A DNA stretch of 11,137 bases, taken from contig CAJTSU010000117.1 in assembly GCA_910579055.1 (NCBI GenBank), forward strand, positions 1-11,137, given 5' to 3'. The DNA is from an uncultured Mailhella sp. Lineage in GTDB: Bacteria > Desulfobacterota > Desulfovibrionia > Desulfovibrionales > Desulfovibrionaceae. Position 1 is the first letter of the stretch, and each line of letters starts with the position of its first letter. The position numbers and the translations under genes are program-made. A model generated the notes under the pieces. That model was not told where the DNA came from, made no database searches, and saw nothing but the letters and a program-made list of their open reading frames with translations. Positions 1 through 6,537 of the stretch are shown piece after piece.

Positions 1-86
1 TTTTCCGCGCAAAACGCAAGCGAGAGCGAGTATCGGCAACGCCCATCGAGCGTCACCGGGAAGTCGCGGAAGAAAGGGGTCGCGGA

Positions 87-113
87 GCCGCGTGAAGCGC
101 AGGTTCACGCGGC
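87..113. repeat. perfect 10-bp inverted repeat (stem-loop)
   Basis: Positions 87-96 and 104-113 are perfect inverted complements (GCCGCGTGAA / TTCACGCGGC) around a 7-nt loop. There is no clear T-tract on either side, so it is not an obvious intrinsic terminator. The rest of 1-160 is G+C-rich and I see no convincing gene in it. The hairpin may belong to the 3' end of a gene left of the window or be a local repeat element. Confidence 0.5.
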
Positions 114-147
114 GCATGTATGATCCGGCGGAAATTAATTCTTCACC

Positions 148-187
148 CTGAAAGGAAAAGGCCGCAGGACGCTTTTCATCCTGCGGC
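148..187 (-). terminator. Rho-independent terminator of the ABC-transporter operon
   Basis: Positions 161-169 and 179-187 form a perfect 9-bp G+C-rich stem around a 9-nt loop. Read on the minus strand, the stem is followed at 160-148 by the T-rich run CTTTTCCTTTCAG. It lies about 28 nt past the stop codon of the last gene of the transporter locus (215-619), where an operon terminator is expected. Confidence 0.8.
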
Positions 188-214
188 TGCAGAAAGAAGT
201 AATCCGCACCTGCG

Positions 215-619
215 CTATTTCCCGCGCAGCCAGAACTCCGCAATATTTATTTCCAGGTTCTCATTCAACTCGGAGATGGAGAATCTGATCGTCCGGCTTT
301 CCAGAACCTTATCATCTTCATCCAGCTTATCAATGATCATGACATGCTTCTTGCCTACGGCCTTGCCGGAGGAGCTGTCGTCCTCCATCATGTAAATGGG
401 CTCCGCCCTGTCAATGATGACTTCCGCGGCTTCCAGAGCCGGATATTCCAATCCGTCTTTTCCGGTGAAGGCGGAATTGTCCAGCGCAAGCTTGTACGTT
501 TTGCCTTGCGTATAGCACCATACCCCCAGAAGCACGAGCAAAGCCACCAGGGCCACATTCACCAGCACATGCTTGATAATGATACGCCTGCGGCTGACCG
601 GAGTGGGAAACTGGCTCAT
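215..619 (-). CDS. small membrane-anchored protein at the end of the ABC operon (DUF6672-like)
   Basis: A 134-residue protein of unknown function. The N-terminus is basic (SRRRIIIKH), followed by one hydrophobic segment at about residues 16-36. The rest (37-134) is polar and acidic, so it most likely sits in the inner membrane with a periplasmic domain. Its start codon overlaps the stop of the upstream permease (ATGA at 616-619), and a good Shine-Dalgarno (GGGAGG, complement of 626-631) lies 6 nt before the ATG, which supports this start. Being the last gene before a terminator and coupled to the permease suggests an accessory subunit of the DUF3798-type transporter. I believe this matches the DUF6672 family that accompanies such operons, but this comes from memory of the family and no search was run. 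No catalytic motif is visible. Confidence 0.75.
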   Translation of the reverse strand: MSQFPTPVSRRRIIIKHVLVNVALVALLVLLGVWCYTQGKTYKLALDNSAFTGKDGLEYPALEAAEVIIDRAEPIYMMEDDSSSGKAVGKKHVMIIDKLDEDDKVLESRTIRFSISELNENLEINIAEFWLRGK

Positions 620-1728
620 GCGGCACCTCCCGAGTCACCGCGCAGGTCTGCGCGGGCGCGCACCTTGTCGGCATGGCGGCGCCAGGCATGCAGCACCAGC
701 GCGAGAGAAATGATTGCATAACACACGAACACGCGGAAATATTCGCCGATCTGCGCGTCTCCCACCAGATACTTGCCTGCCATGGGAGAAACCACGAACA
801 TCAGATGGAAAAGCAGCACGCCCGTGAACACGTTGAGGATGGACGCCCGGGCCACTGTGGCCCCGCCCACCAGCAGGGAGGCAATGGCGAATACGCCGGC
901 CTGTTCATGGCTGTTGTAGGTGTTCAGCGTACCGACGTTCTGGAGAAAGATGATCTGTCCGTAGGCCGCGAGTACGGTGGAAATGACAATGGAAATGATG
1001 CGGGTACGCATGACGGGAATGCCCGCCGCATGCGCCACGCCCAGATCCTGCCCGGTGGCCCGCATGTCCTGGCCGAGTTTGGTGCGGCGGAACCACACGA
1101 TGAACAGACAGAACACGCCGATGACCAGGAAGGTGGCCAGCGGAATATGGATGCCCATGAACTCCAGCGGGATGGCATTGTCCAGAGTATTGCGGATGCC
1201 GTCCAGATTGGTCACGTTGCGGATGCCGTACCCGCGCGAGAGCACCAGTTCGGGATTGAGAATGGGCACCACGCTGCCGAAGCCGTACAGCACCGCCAGC
1301 TGATACACGCCGTTCATGAAAAAGCCGAGGATATAGGAAGTGACCATTTCCCTGCCCCGCGCCTTGTTCAGCACCGCCCCGCACATCCAGCCGAACAGGA
1401 TGGCCAGCGGGGTGGCGATGAGAGCGGCCAGTGTCATGCCGTACAGGCCGGAGACGTTCCAGTCGCTGATGAAGATCAGGCCGATCTGCCCGGCCATTGC
1501 GCCGAGCACCATGCCGAAGTTCAGCCCCATGCCCGCCATGATCGGAATGAGCAGGGAGAGCACGAGGAACGCGTTGCGCGCCAGTCTGGTCAGCATTTCC
1601 TGGATCAGATATTGGGCGGTGAACTGGGAATAATAGATGCCGATGGCGCTCACCACCAGAAAGACAATGGGCACGGCATTTCGGACACAAAAGAGTTTGA
1701 CGGCTTCGCCGCCGGTCATCCTTTTCAT
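616..1728 (-). CDS. ABC transporter inner-membrane permease (BPD_transp_2 type), second of two
   Basis: A 370-residue, strongly hydrophobic protein with about eight to ten predicted membrane segments, of the branched-chain amino acid/CUT2 sugar permease superfamily. Landmarks are GMGLNFGMVLG at residues 66-76, the cytoplasmic loop TKLGQDMRATGQDLGVAHAAGI at 216-237 (the usual contact with the ATPase) and GGATVARASILNVFTG at 288-303. All three have counterparts in the neighbouring permease, so the two are paralogues that probably form a heterodimeric channel. The tail from about residue 347 is basic and cytoplasmic. The start codon overlaps the stop of the upstream permease by 4 nt (ATGA, 1725-1728), and its own stop overlaps the small downstream gene in the same way, so translation is coupled. 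The substrate cannot be read from the sequence. Confidence 0.9.
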   Translation of the reverse strand: MKRMTGGEAVKLFCVRNAVPIVFLVVSAIGIYYSQFTAQYLIQEMLTRLARNAFLVLSLLIPIMAGMGLNFGMVLGAMAGQIGLIFISDWNVSGLYGMTLAALIATPLAILFGWMCGAVLNKARGREMVTSYILGFFMNGVYQLAVLYGFGSVVPILNPELVLSRGYGIRNVTNLDGIRNTLDNAIPLEFMGIHIPLATFLVIGVFCLFIVWFRRTKLGQDMRATGQDLGVAHAAGIPVMRTRIISIVISTVLAAYGQIIFLQNVGTLNTYNSHEQAGVFAIASLLVGGATVARASILNVFTGVLLFHLMFVVSPMAGKYLVGDAQIGEYFRVFVCYAIISLALVLHAWRRHADKVRARADLRGDSGGAA

Positions 1729-2768
1729 GATCTCACCTTCGTCACGCGGGTCAGGGCATAGAGAATCATGCCGTTGGACACGATGATGCGGATAACTTCG
1801 GACATGTCGGTCTGGAGCATGCTGTTGATGACCGAGGGCGTCATGGTCAGAATGCCCTGGAACAAAAAAGTGCCCACGACCACGTTGACGATGGAAGCCT
1901 TCTTGACCGACGCGCCGCCGATGAGCAACGCCGCCACGGCGGGGAAGGCCATCATGAACGGCCCCATATAAAGCTGAATGAAGCCGAAGCTCTGCTCATA
2001 CACGATAATGCCGAGCGCCCCCAGCCAGGTGGAAAGAATAACCGAAAGCGTGCGCATGCGATTGATGTTCACGCCGCTGGCCTTGGCGTATTCAGGGTTG
2101 GATCCCACGGTGGTCATGGCCGTGCCTGTACGCGTGCGCATGAATACCCACATCAGGCCGCACAACAGCAGGAAAAAGAGAAACATCCCGGTGGGGAAAT
2201 AGAAGGAATCTCCGAGATTAAAGGCTCCTATGTCGCTGATGGCCTTCTGCCAGAATTCCTCCACGGAAACCGTGGTGCGCAGGCCCTTGCCGGCATAGCC
2301 CCACACCATGTTGGAGCTGGAATAGGGCAGCATCAGCCACATGATGCACATGAAGGCCACGGAAGAGAAGCCCACATAGGTGGCAATCATCATTTCCTCG
2401 CCCTTGACCTTGTTGAGCAGCAGCCCGTAGCCCCAGCCCAGCACCACGGCGATGGGGGTGGCGATGAGCATGGCGGTCAACACGCCCGGAATTCCCTTCG
2501 CCTCCAGCTCCACGCTGGTCACTGCGCCCAGCAGCCCGGCGATGATGCCGAGCGGAAGGCCGAAGTTCAGCCCGCAGCCGGACTGCACCATGGGAACCAT
2601 GGCCAGCACCAACACGCCGTTCATGCCGAAACGCACCAGCGTGTCGCTGAGTGCAGCGTCAACGGGCACGCCCACAAAAGGCGCCATGACAAACAGCACA
2701 ACCAGGAAAACCGCGATAAGAATGCGGGGCCAGCCGGCTTCTTCAATAAACTTCTTGACGCGGTTCAT
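1725..2768 (-). CDS. ABC transporter inner-membrane permease (BPD_transp_2 type), first of two
   Basis: A 347-residue polytopic membrane protein of the sugar/nucleoside-type permease family. Residues 1-20 are a short basic cytoplasmic lead into the first membrane helix. SGCGLNFGLPLG (63-74) and GGASVKKASIVNVVVG (284-299) match the corresponding blocks of the second permease. RTRTGTAMTTVGSNPEYAKASG at 211-232 is the conserved cytoplasmic coupling loop seen in this family (G.NP.YAKASG). The gene starts within the last codons of the ATPase gene (ATGA overlap at 2765-2768) and ends within the start of the second permease (1725-1728), so three transporter-core genes are translationally linked. The length is typical. 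It would form half of the translocation pore for the substrate delivered by the binding protein encoded at 4803-6017. Confidence 0.9.
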   Translation of the reverse strand: MNRVKKFIEEAGWPRILIAVFLVVLFVMAPFVGVPVDAALSDTLVRFGMNGVLVLAMVPMVQSGCGLNFGLPLGIIAGLLGAVTSVELEAKGIPGVLTAMLIATPIAVVLGWGYGLLLNKVKGEEMMIATYVGFSSVAFMCIMWLMLPYSSSNMVWGYAGKGLRTTVSVEEFWQKAISDIGAFNLGDSFYFPTGMFLFFLLLCGLMWVFMRTRTGTAMTTVGSNPEYAKASGVNINRMRTLSVILSTWLGALGIIVYEQSFGFIQLYMGPFMMAFPAVAALLIGGASVKKASIVNVVVGTFLFQGILTMTPSVINSMLQTDMSEVIRIIVSNGMILYALTRVTKVRS

Positions 2769-4402
2769 GCGCTTGCCGCCTCCGTGCCGTTGGGGTTTTC
2801 CGCCGCGACTTTTTCCGCCTCCGCCGCCCCGGCTCCCATGAGCAGGTAGCCAAAGGCTTCAGACGGCGTGGTCGCGGGCAGGATGCCCGCGACGGCACCC
2901 TTGTCGATAATGGCGATACGGTCGCAAACCGAACGCAGTTCCTCCAGTTCGGAGGAAATGACCACGATGGTCATGCCGTGTTCGCGGTTGTACTGCTTGA
3001 GCGTGTCCAGAACCACCTTTTTCGCGCCCACGTCAATGCCGCGCGTAGGTTCGGCCACAAACAGCAGTTTGGGGCGCGTTTCAAACGCCTTGGCCAGGCA
3101 GACTTTCTGCTGATTGCCGCCGGAAAGCTCCTGCACATGCTGTTTTTCACTGGTACACTTGATTTCGAGATCGCGAATATACTTGCGGGCACACTCGGCA
3201 ATGGCCTCTTCATCACGAATTTTCACCGGGCCGAACTTTTTAAGAAAACGGCCCTGCATCTGAAGCGAGGTAAAGATAATATTCCAGGCGATGGATTCCT
3301 CCAGCAGCAGCCCCACGCCGCGCCGATCTTCGGACACGGCGGAAATGCCGGCCGAAAGCGGAGACTCGGGGTTGTTGAGCTCAATATCTTTACCCTCGAA
3401 ACGTATACTGCCTCCGGCGGGGTGCAGGCCCATGATGCCGTTGGCAATACCCAGTTTGCCCTGACCGGCCATGCCGCCGATACCCAGGATCTCGCCCTCG
3501 CGAATGGTCAGGCTGACGTTGCGCACGGTTTCACCGGGCATGTCCACCCAAAGATTTTTAATCTCCATGACGGGCTTGCCGGGCACACGTTCCTCGTGCT
3601 TTTCCGCTTCGCCCCGGTCGATCTTGCGCCCTACCATGGCACCGGCGATCTGCCGCACGCTGGTCTGCGCGGGAGTGGTTTGAAGCACAACTTCGCCGTC
3701 CCGCAGGATAACAATATCGTCGCAGACGCTCATCACTTCGTGAAGACGATGCGAAATAAAAATAATGGAAATACCGTGCCGGGCCAGACCGCGCATGGAA
3801 TCGAGCAGAATTTCCGCCTCGCTCTCGGTGAGCACGGCTGTGGGCTCGTCCAGCACCAGAAGCCGGGTGCCCTTTTTGTCGATTTCTCGGGCTATTTCCG
3901 TAAACTGCTTGTACCCCACAGGCAGTTCGGAAATAAGCGTGGAGCTGTCGAGTTCGATGTTCAGCCTGGCAATGGCGCTGTCCGCGCGTTTGGTCATGGC
4001 GGCGCGGTCCAGCGTGGTCAGACGGTCGCCGAAGGCTTCCACAAGAGGGTTGTACACCAGCGTCTCGCGGTTAAGGACAATATTCTCCGCCACGGTAAAG
4101 CCGGGAATCAACGAAAATTCCTGATGCACCATGCCGATGCCCGCTTTCAAGGCGTCCATCGGACTGCGGAAATTGACCTCGGAGCCGTTTATCAGAATTT
4201 TTCCCTCATAGCCGCCCGTCTCCTGAATGACGCGCATGCCGAAAAGGATATTCATCAGGGTGGATTTGCCCGCGCCGTTTTCACCAACCAGGCCGAGAAT
4301 ACGCCCTTTTCCAAGGGTAAAATTGACGTTTTTCAGCACTCGGTTGGAAAAATAAGCCTTGCCGACTCCTTCCACACGAAGCAGCGGTTCTTCTGTGCCC
4401 AT
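2765..4402 (-). CDS. ABC transporter ATP-binding protein with two nucleotide-binding domains (RbsA/CUT2-like)
   Basis: A 545-residue cytoplasmic ATPase made of two fused ABC domains, as in ribose- and nucleoside-type importers. Domain 1 has Walker A GENGAGKST (40-48), Q-loop VHQE (Gln94), a degenerate signature LPVGYKQ (160-166), Walker B LLVLDEP (181-187) and the switch histidine in ISHRL (218). Domain 2 has a degenerate Walker A GGMAGQGKLG (309-318), a canonical signature LSGGNQQK (426-433) and Walker B LLFVAEPTRGID (446-457), in which the usual Asp before Glu is Ala. Each composite site therefore pairs good and degraded motifs, which suggests unequal ATP sites. The C-terminal Ala/Glu-rich tail (about 523-545) is an extension. 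A weak Shine-Dalgarno (AAAGGG) precedes ATG 4402. No convincing promoter is visible just upstream, so expression probably depends on read-through from the binding-protein gene. Confidence 0.93.
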   Translation of the reverse strand: MGTEEPLLRVEGVGKAYFSNRVLKNVNFTLGKGRILGLVGENGAGKSTLMNILFGMRVIQETGGYEGKILINGSEVNFRSPMDALKAGIGMVHQEFSLIPGFTVAENIVLNRETLVYNPLVEAFGDRLTTLDRAAMTKRADSAIARLNIELDSSTLISELPVGYKQFTEIAREIDKKGTRLLVLDEPTAVLTESEAEILLDSMRGLARHGISIIFISHRLHEVMSVCDDIVILRDGEVVLQTTPAQTSVRQIAGAMVGRKIDRGEAEKHEERVPGKPVMEIKNLWVDMPGETVRNVSLTIREGEILGIGGMAGQGKLGIANGIMGLHPAGGSIRFEGKDIELNNPESPLSAGISAVSEDRRGVGLLLEESIAWNIIFTSLQMQGRFLKKFGPVKIRDEEAIAECARKYIRDLEIKCTSEKQHVQELSGGNQQKVCLAKAFETRPKLLFVAEPTRGIDVGAKKVVLDTLKQYNREHGMTIVVISSELEELRSVCDRIAIIDKGAVAGILPATTPSEAFGYLLMGAGAAEAEKVAAENPNGTEAASA

Positions 4403-4421
4403 GGGAACCCTTTTTTTATTT

Positions 4422-4469
4422 AGACAAAGTATGTCTCCGCGCGCATCCCAATCATGTAAAAAACTACAT
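4422..4469 (-). promoter_or_regulatory. two small stem-loops in the leader of the ATPase gene
   Basis: Two short perfect 5-bp inverted repeats lie just before the ATPase gene: 4422-4426/4432-4436 (AGACA..TGTCT) and 4454-4458/4465-4469 (ATGTA..TACAT). On the mRNA the first ends about 19 nt before the ATG and is followed by an A-rich stretch and the weak AAAGGG ribosome binding site. They could influence initiation on the ATPase message. Stems of this size also occur by chance. Confidence 0.3.
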
Positions 4470-4497
4470 TTATTCTGCGGAGATTTGTTCAGCGCCG

Positions 4498-4762
4498 CCC
4501 CTTTCAGAAAGGGGGTGACTGTACACTAGCACAAAAAGAGGCAAACGGCAAAAGCCCTTTGCGAAGCCGCCGCCAGCGCCAGCCGTAAAAGAAGCGGGAA
4601 GGCTGATGCCTTCCTGCGAGGCTGCTGACTTTGGCAGCAGCCTCGAAAATCAGGAGCAGGTCGCGGCTTTGCCGCGCCGCAAGCGACTGATTTTCGTGCC
4701 TTCCCGTCAAGCCGCCTTGGCGGCCTAGACGGCGCAAACTCCGCGAAGCGGGGTTTGTCATC
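4498..4762 (-). repeat. cluster of consecutive stem-loops between binding-protein and ATPase genes
   Basis: The 400 nt between the two genes (4403-4802) show no credible coding region but hold at least seven inverted repeats. These are 4498-4504/4508-4514 (7 bp), 4541-4562 (GCAAA..TTTGC with inner GGC-AAAA-GCC), 4594-4617 (10 bp with one G-T pair, loop TGAT), 4618-4627/4635-4644 (perfect 10 bp), 4644-4653/4687-4696 (perfect 10 bp) enclosing 4662-4667/4671-4676 (6 bp, TTT loop), 4711-4716/4719-4724 (6 bp), and 4735-4744/4748-4757 (10 bp, one G-T). On the transcript this would be an almost continuous chain of hairpins. In binding-protein-dependent operons such spacers commonly protect the upstream message from 3' decay or attenuate read-through, so that the binding protein is made in excess. 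That role is inferred here. Confidence 0.7.
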
Positions 4763-4767
4763 AGTCT

Positions 4768-4793
4768 GACGGGAAGGCAGCAGCCTTCCCGTC
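4768..4793 (-). promoter_or_regulatory. perfect 11-bp hairpin directly after the binding-protein gene
   Basis: Positions 4768-4778 (GACGGGAAGGC) and 4783-4793 (GCCTTCCCGTC) pair perfectly around a 4-nt loop, starting 9 nt past the stop codon at 4803-4805. No T-run follows on the minus strand, so it is not a textbook terminator. It is better read as a stabilising or attenuating hairpin. Segment 4767-4778 can alternatively pair over 12 bp with 4698-4709, so two mutually exclusive folds exist. Confidence 0.7.
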
Positions 4794-4802
4794 TTCATGA
4801 AT

Positions 4803-6017
4803 TTACTTGATCTTCTTGTACTTTTCGGGAACTTCAACTTCGGTCATGTGCATATAGCCGTTGCCGAAGATGTACAGGTCTTCATAGACCAGCATGTGGT
4901 TCTTCTTTTCCTTGCCGGTGGCGATATCCACATAATAGCCGCCGTTCCAGGTGGAGCCGGGGGTAGCTGCATTGTAGGCGTCAAAGAGATCTTCCGGCTT
5001 GAAGGCCTTCCTGAAGCTGCGTCCGCCGGTCACGCCTTCCTTGGCATACTTGATGGCGAGTTCGCCAAGGCCCAGGGAGTTGGTGAAGCCGTAAGAATAG
5101 GTCCAAGTGCCCATGCGGCCCGACGCGCCCTTGGCGACAACAGTGTCTTCCACGCGCTTGAGAATGGCCGGGAAATCGCCGGACACGTCAGCGAGGTCAA
5201 TACCCAGGGCACCGGGATAGCCCATGAGGGGAGAAGGCAGGTCGGCTTCAATGAAGTAGCCGCCCTTATCTTCAGTAAGGCGCTTGAGCAGAGGCTCGGT
5301 GTGGGCGTCGTTGGTGCAGAAGAACGCGGTTTTGGGGCCGAGCTTGTCGAGCCACTGGGGAACCTGTTCCAGAATGTACTGCTGGGCACCAGCCACGCCG
5401 ACGTCGGAAGTGGGGTCGGGAGCGCTCATGAAATGGAAATTGATGCCGAGATCCTTGCAGGCCACTTCCATGATGTTGCGGCGGCGGGAAAGCAGCTCAT
5501 AGCTCATGTGGCGGGGGAAGGAAATGTGCACGAAGTCGGTCACGCCGAGCTTCTTGGCGGCGGCGATGATCAGGTAGCCGCGGTTGATGTTGTCGGCGTT
5601 GATGGCGAGATCCGCCGCGCTTTCAATGACATTCGGGTCTTCATGGGCTTCGCCGCAGAAGAGCATGATGTCCGGGCGTTTTTCACGGATACGCTGGAAG
5701 GCGGCCGTGGTGCCGGGAATGCCCTGGTTGACGATGACGGCCTTCATGTCGGGGTCATCGGCAAAAGACACAATCTGGGAAATGGTGGTTTCCATTTCGG
5801 TCATGAAGTTGTCGGGATAGGTAATATGCTTGATCATCCCGCCATTGGCGACATCGCCGTACTTCTTGATCAGGGCTTCAGCGCCGCGCAGGTCATCCTC
5901 GGACTGGGAGACTGTGCCGGTGCAGACGCCGATATGAATTTTGGCAGGCTCCGCGGCGGAAGCCTGAGTGGCAAAGGCCATTGCGCCCAGACACATGGCA
6001 GCAAGAAAACGTTTCAC
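4803..6017 (-). CDS. DUF3798-type periplasmic substrate-binding protein of the ABC transporter
   Basis: A 404-residue exported protein, probably the solute receptor feeding the permease/ATPase genes downstream. The N-terminus is a Sec signal peptide: MKR, a hydrophobic core, then cleavage expected after QASA at about residue 21. The mature part opens with a beta strand (KIHIGVCTGTVSQSEDD) and has the alternating layout of a type I periplasmic binding fold, with strands such as MKAVIVNQG and DIMLFCGE. I recognise it as resembling the DUF3798 family of transporter-linked proteins; its ligand is not known to me. The start is GTG at 6017, chosen because AAGGAGGG (complement of 6026-6033) lies 8 nt upstream and the signal peptide begins there. 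It is first in the operon, has its own strong promoter, and is separated from the ATPase gene by a hairpin-rich spacer. Confidence 0.88.
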   Translation of the reverse strand: MKRFLAAMCLGAMAFATQASAAEPAKIHIGVCTGTVSQSEDDLRGAEALIKKYGDVANGGMIKHITYPDNFMTEMETTISQIVSFADDPDMKAVIVNQGIPGTTAAFQRIREKRPDIMLFCGEAHEDPNVIESAADLAINADNINRGYLIIAAAKKLGVTDFVHISFPRHMSYELLSRRRNIMEVACKDLGINFHFMSAPDPTSDVGVAGAQQYILEQVPQWLDKLGPKTAFFCTNDAHTEPLLKRLTEDKGGYFIEADLPSPLMGYPGALGIDLADVSGDFPAILKRVEDTVVAKGASGRMGTWTYSYGFTNSLGLGELAIKYAKEGVTGGRSFRKAFKPEDLFDAYNAATPGSTWNGGYYVDIATGKEKKNHMLVYEDLYIFGNGYMHMTEVEVPEKYKKIK

Positions 6018-6025
6018 CTTACTTT

Positions 6026-6033
6026 CCCTCCTT
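6026..6033 (-). promoter_or_regulatory. ribosome binding site deciding the GTG start of the binding protein
   Basis: The complement reads AAGGAGGG, a near-complete match to the anti-Shine-Dalgarno, 8 nt before the GTG at 6017. It fixes a non-ATG start for the most highly needed protein of the operon. Confidence 0.8.
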
Positions 6034-6054
6034 AAGAAAAAGCGACTCGTGAAC

Positions 6055-6068
6055 GGCCCGTCCGGGCC
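6055..6068 (-). promoter_or_regulatory. short dyad in the 5' leader of the binding-protein mRNA
   Basis: GGCCC / GGGCC (6055-6059 and 6064-6068) form a 5-bp stem with a 4-nt loop a few nucleotides after the predicted transcription start. It could be a leader hairpin or a repressor site just downstream of the promoter. The sequence does not decide between these. Confidence 0.35.
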
Positions 6069-6080
6069 ATGAAAACGTAT

Positions 6081-6108
6081 GTTATAACGAGTTCTCCTGT
6101 ATTGTCAA
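6081..6108 (-). promoter_or_regulatory. sigma70-type promoter of the ABC-transporter operon
   Basis: On the minus strand a perfect -35 box TTGACA (complement of 6103-6108) is followed after 16 nt by TATAAC (complement of 6081-6086). The predicted start of transcription is near 6074, leaving a leader of about 57 nt before the GTG at 6017. Confidence 0.75.
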
Positions 6109-6133
6109 AAATGGAGGAAAACGAACGCAAGCC

Positions 6134-6158
6134 GCCTGAAAAACAGCCTGAAAAGACA
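6134..6158. repeat. tandem direct repeat upstream of the transporter promoter
   Basis: GCCTGAAAAACA (6134-6145) is followed at once by GCCTGAAAAGACA (6146-6158), two near-identical 12 to 13-nt units. They sit about 60 to 85 bp upstream of the predicted start of the transporter operon, a usual place for an activator. No regulator gene is in the window, so the role is only a possibility. Confidence 0.35.
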
Positions 6159-6480
6159 GAAATATTTTTCTGCCCTCCCCAGAAACGGAAATAAATTAGA
6201 CAGTTTTGTAAAAAAATTTACGCGGGCTGCACAGCGTTGAATCGCAAGGCTCTACCATAGAACCGTGTTCCACACGGGCAGGCGGCAAAGGAGCCTTGTA
6301 TATTTTAAGGAACCGCTGATGTATTCGTAAAATAAATCAGCTCCATGCCCAAAGAGGCAAAGGGAATAGACCCGCTCCCCCCGACACGCTTTGCGTCGAC
6401 GGCATCTATGTGCCATACGTGAATAGTATCAACTGAAAAAAGGATCGGGGCATGATGCGCAAATGAAAGCGCGAGATATG
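6159..6480. other. A+T-rich intergenic stretch without a clear gene
   Basis: Between the transporter promoter and the first long repeat I see no credible gene. It contains small inverted repeats: CAGAAA/TTTCTG at about 6157-6172, CCGTGT/ACACGG at 6263-6268/6272-6277, and an imperfect 11-position stem GCTGATGTATT..AATAAATCAGC at 6315-6341. A frame open from 6320 to the TGA at 6434 ends in VDGIYVPYVNSIN, which could be the tail of a deleted gene, but it has no start or recognisable homology. No convincing promoter for the plus-strand genes was found. Confidence 0.4.
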
Positions 6481-6537
6481 AAATGGCTGAAGCAAAGATG
6501 GCCCAAATATCCGGCCTATGGAGGCAAACATGAGTGA
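6481..6537 (+). pseudogene. 3' remnant of an upstream lipoprotein paralogue
   Basis: The frame KWLKQRWPKYPAYGGKHE followed by TGA (6481-6537) is the same as the C-terminus of the intact lipoprotein gene at 8501-8557. No lipoprotein-like sequence precedes it, so only the last 18 codons of that earlier copy survive. A small ATG-started frame from 6463 happens to include it but is unlikely to be a gene. Confidence 0.6.
6520..6524 (+). promoter_or_regulatory. ribosome binding site borrowed from the toxin-like gene
   Basis: GGAGG lies 5 nt before ATG 6530. The same site (8540-8544) serves the toxin-like gene in the right repeat copy. In the left copy it now drives the fused lipoprotein, which is why the start at 6530 was preferred over 6518 or 6593. 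Confidence 0.6.

Noticed and set aside
673..1761. Long plus-strand open frame of 362 codons opposite the second permease
   Set aside because: It is the antisense shadow of a clear membrane permease. Its product is His/Gln-rich and low in hydrophobic residues, with no recognisable domain, as expected for antisense of G+C-rich coding DNA.
2978..4423. 481-codon plus-strand frame opposite the ATPase gene
   Set aside because: The opposite strand carries all ABC motifs in order. The antisense product has no motif and arises from codon bias.
4498..4793. CRISPR array or tRNA cluster
   Set aside because: The repeats are inverted, of different sequence and without regular spacers. No cloverleaf or conserved tRNA arms could be drawn.
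4504..4837. Short minus-strand frames (85 and 103 codons) in the hairpin-rich spacer
   Set aside because: They cross the stem-loop cluster, one overlaps the binding-protein 3' end in another frame, and neither has a ribosome binding site or recognisable protein features.
4797..6035. 412-codon plus-strand frame opposite the binding-protein gene
   Set aside because: The minus-strand product has a signal peptide, strong ribosome binding site and promoter; the plus-strand frame has none of these.
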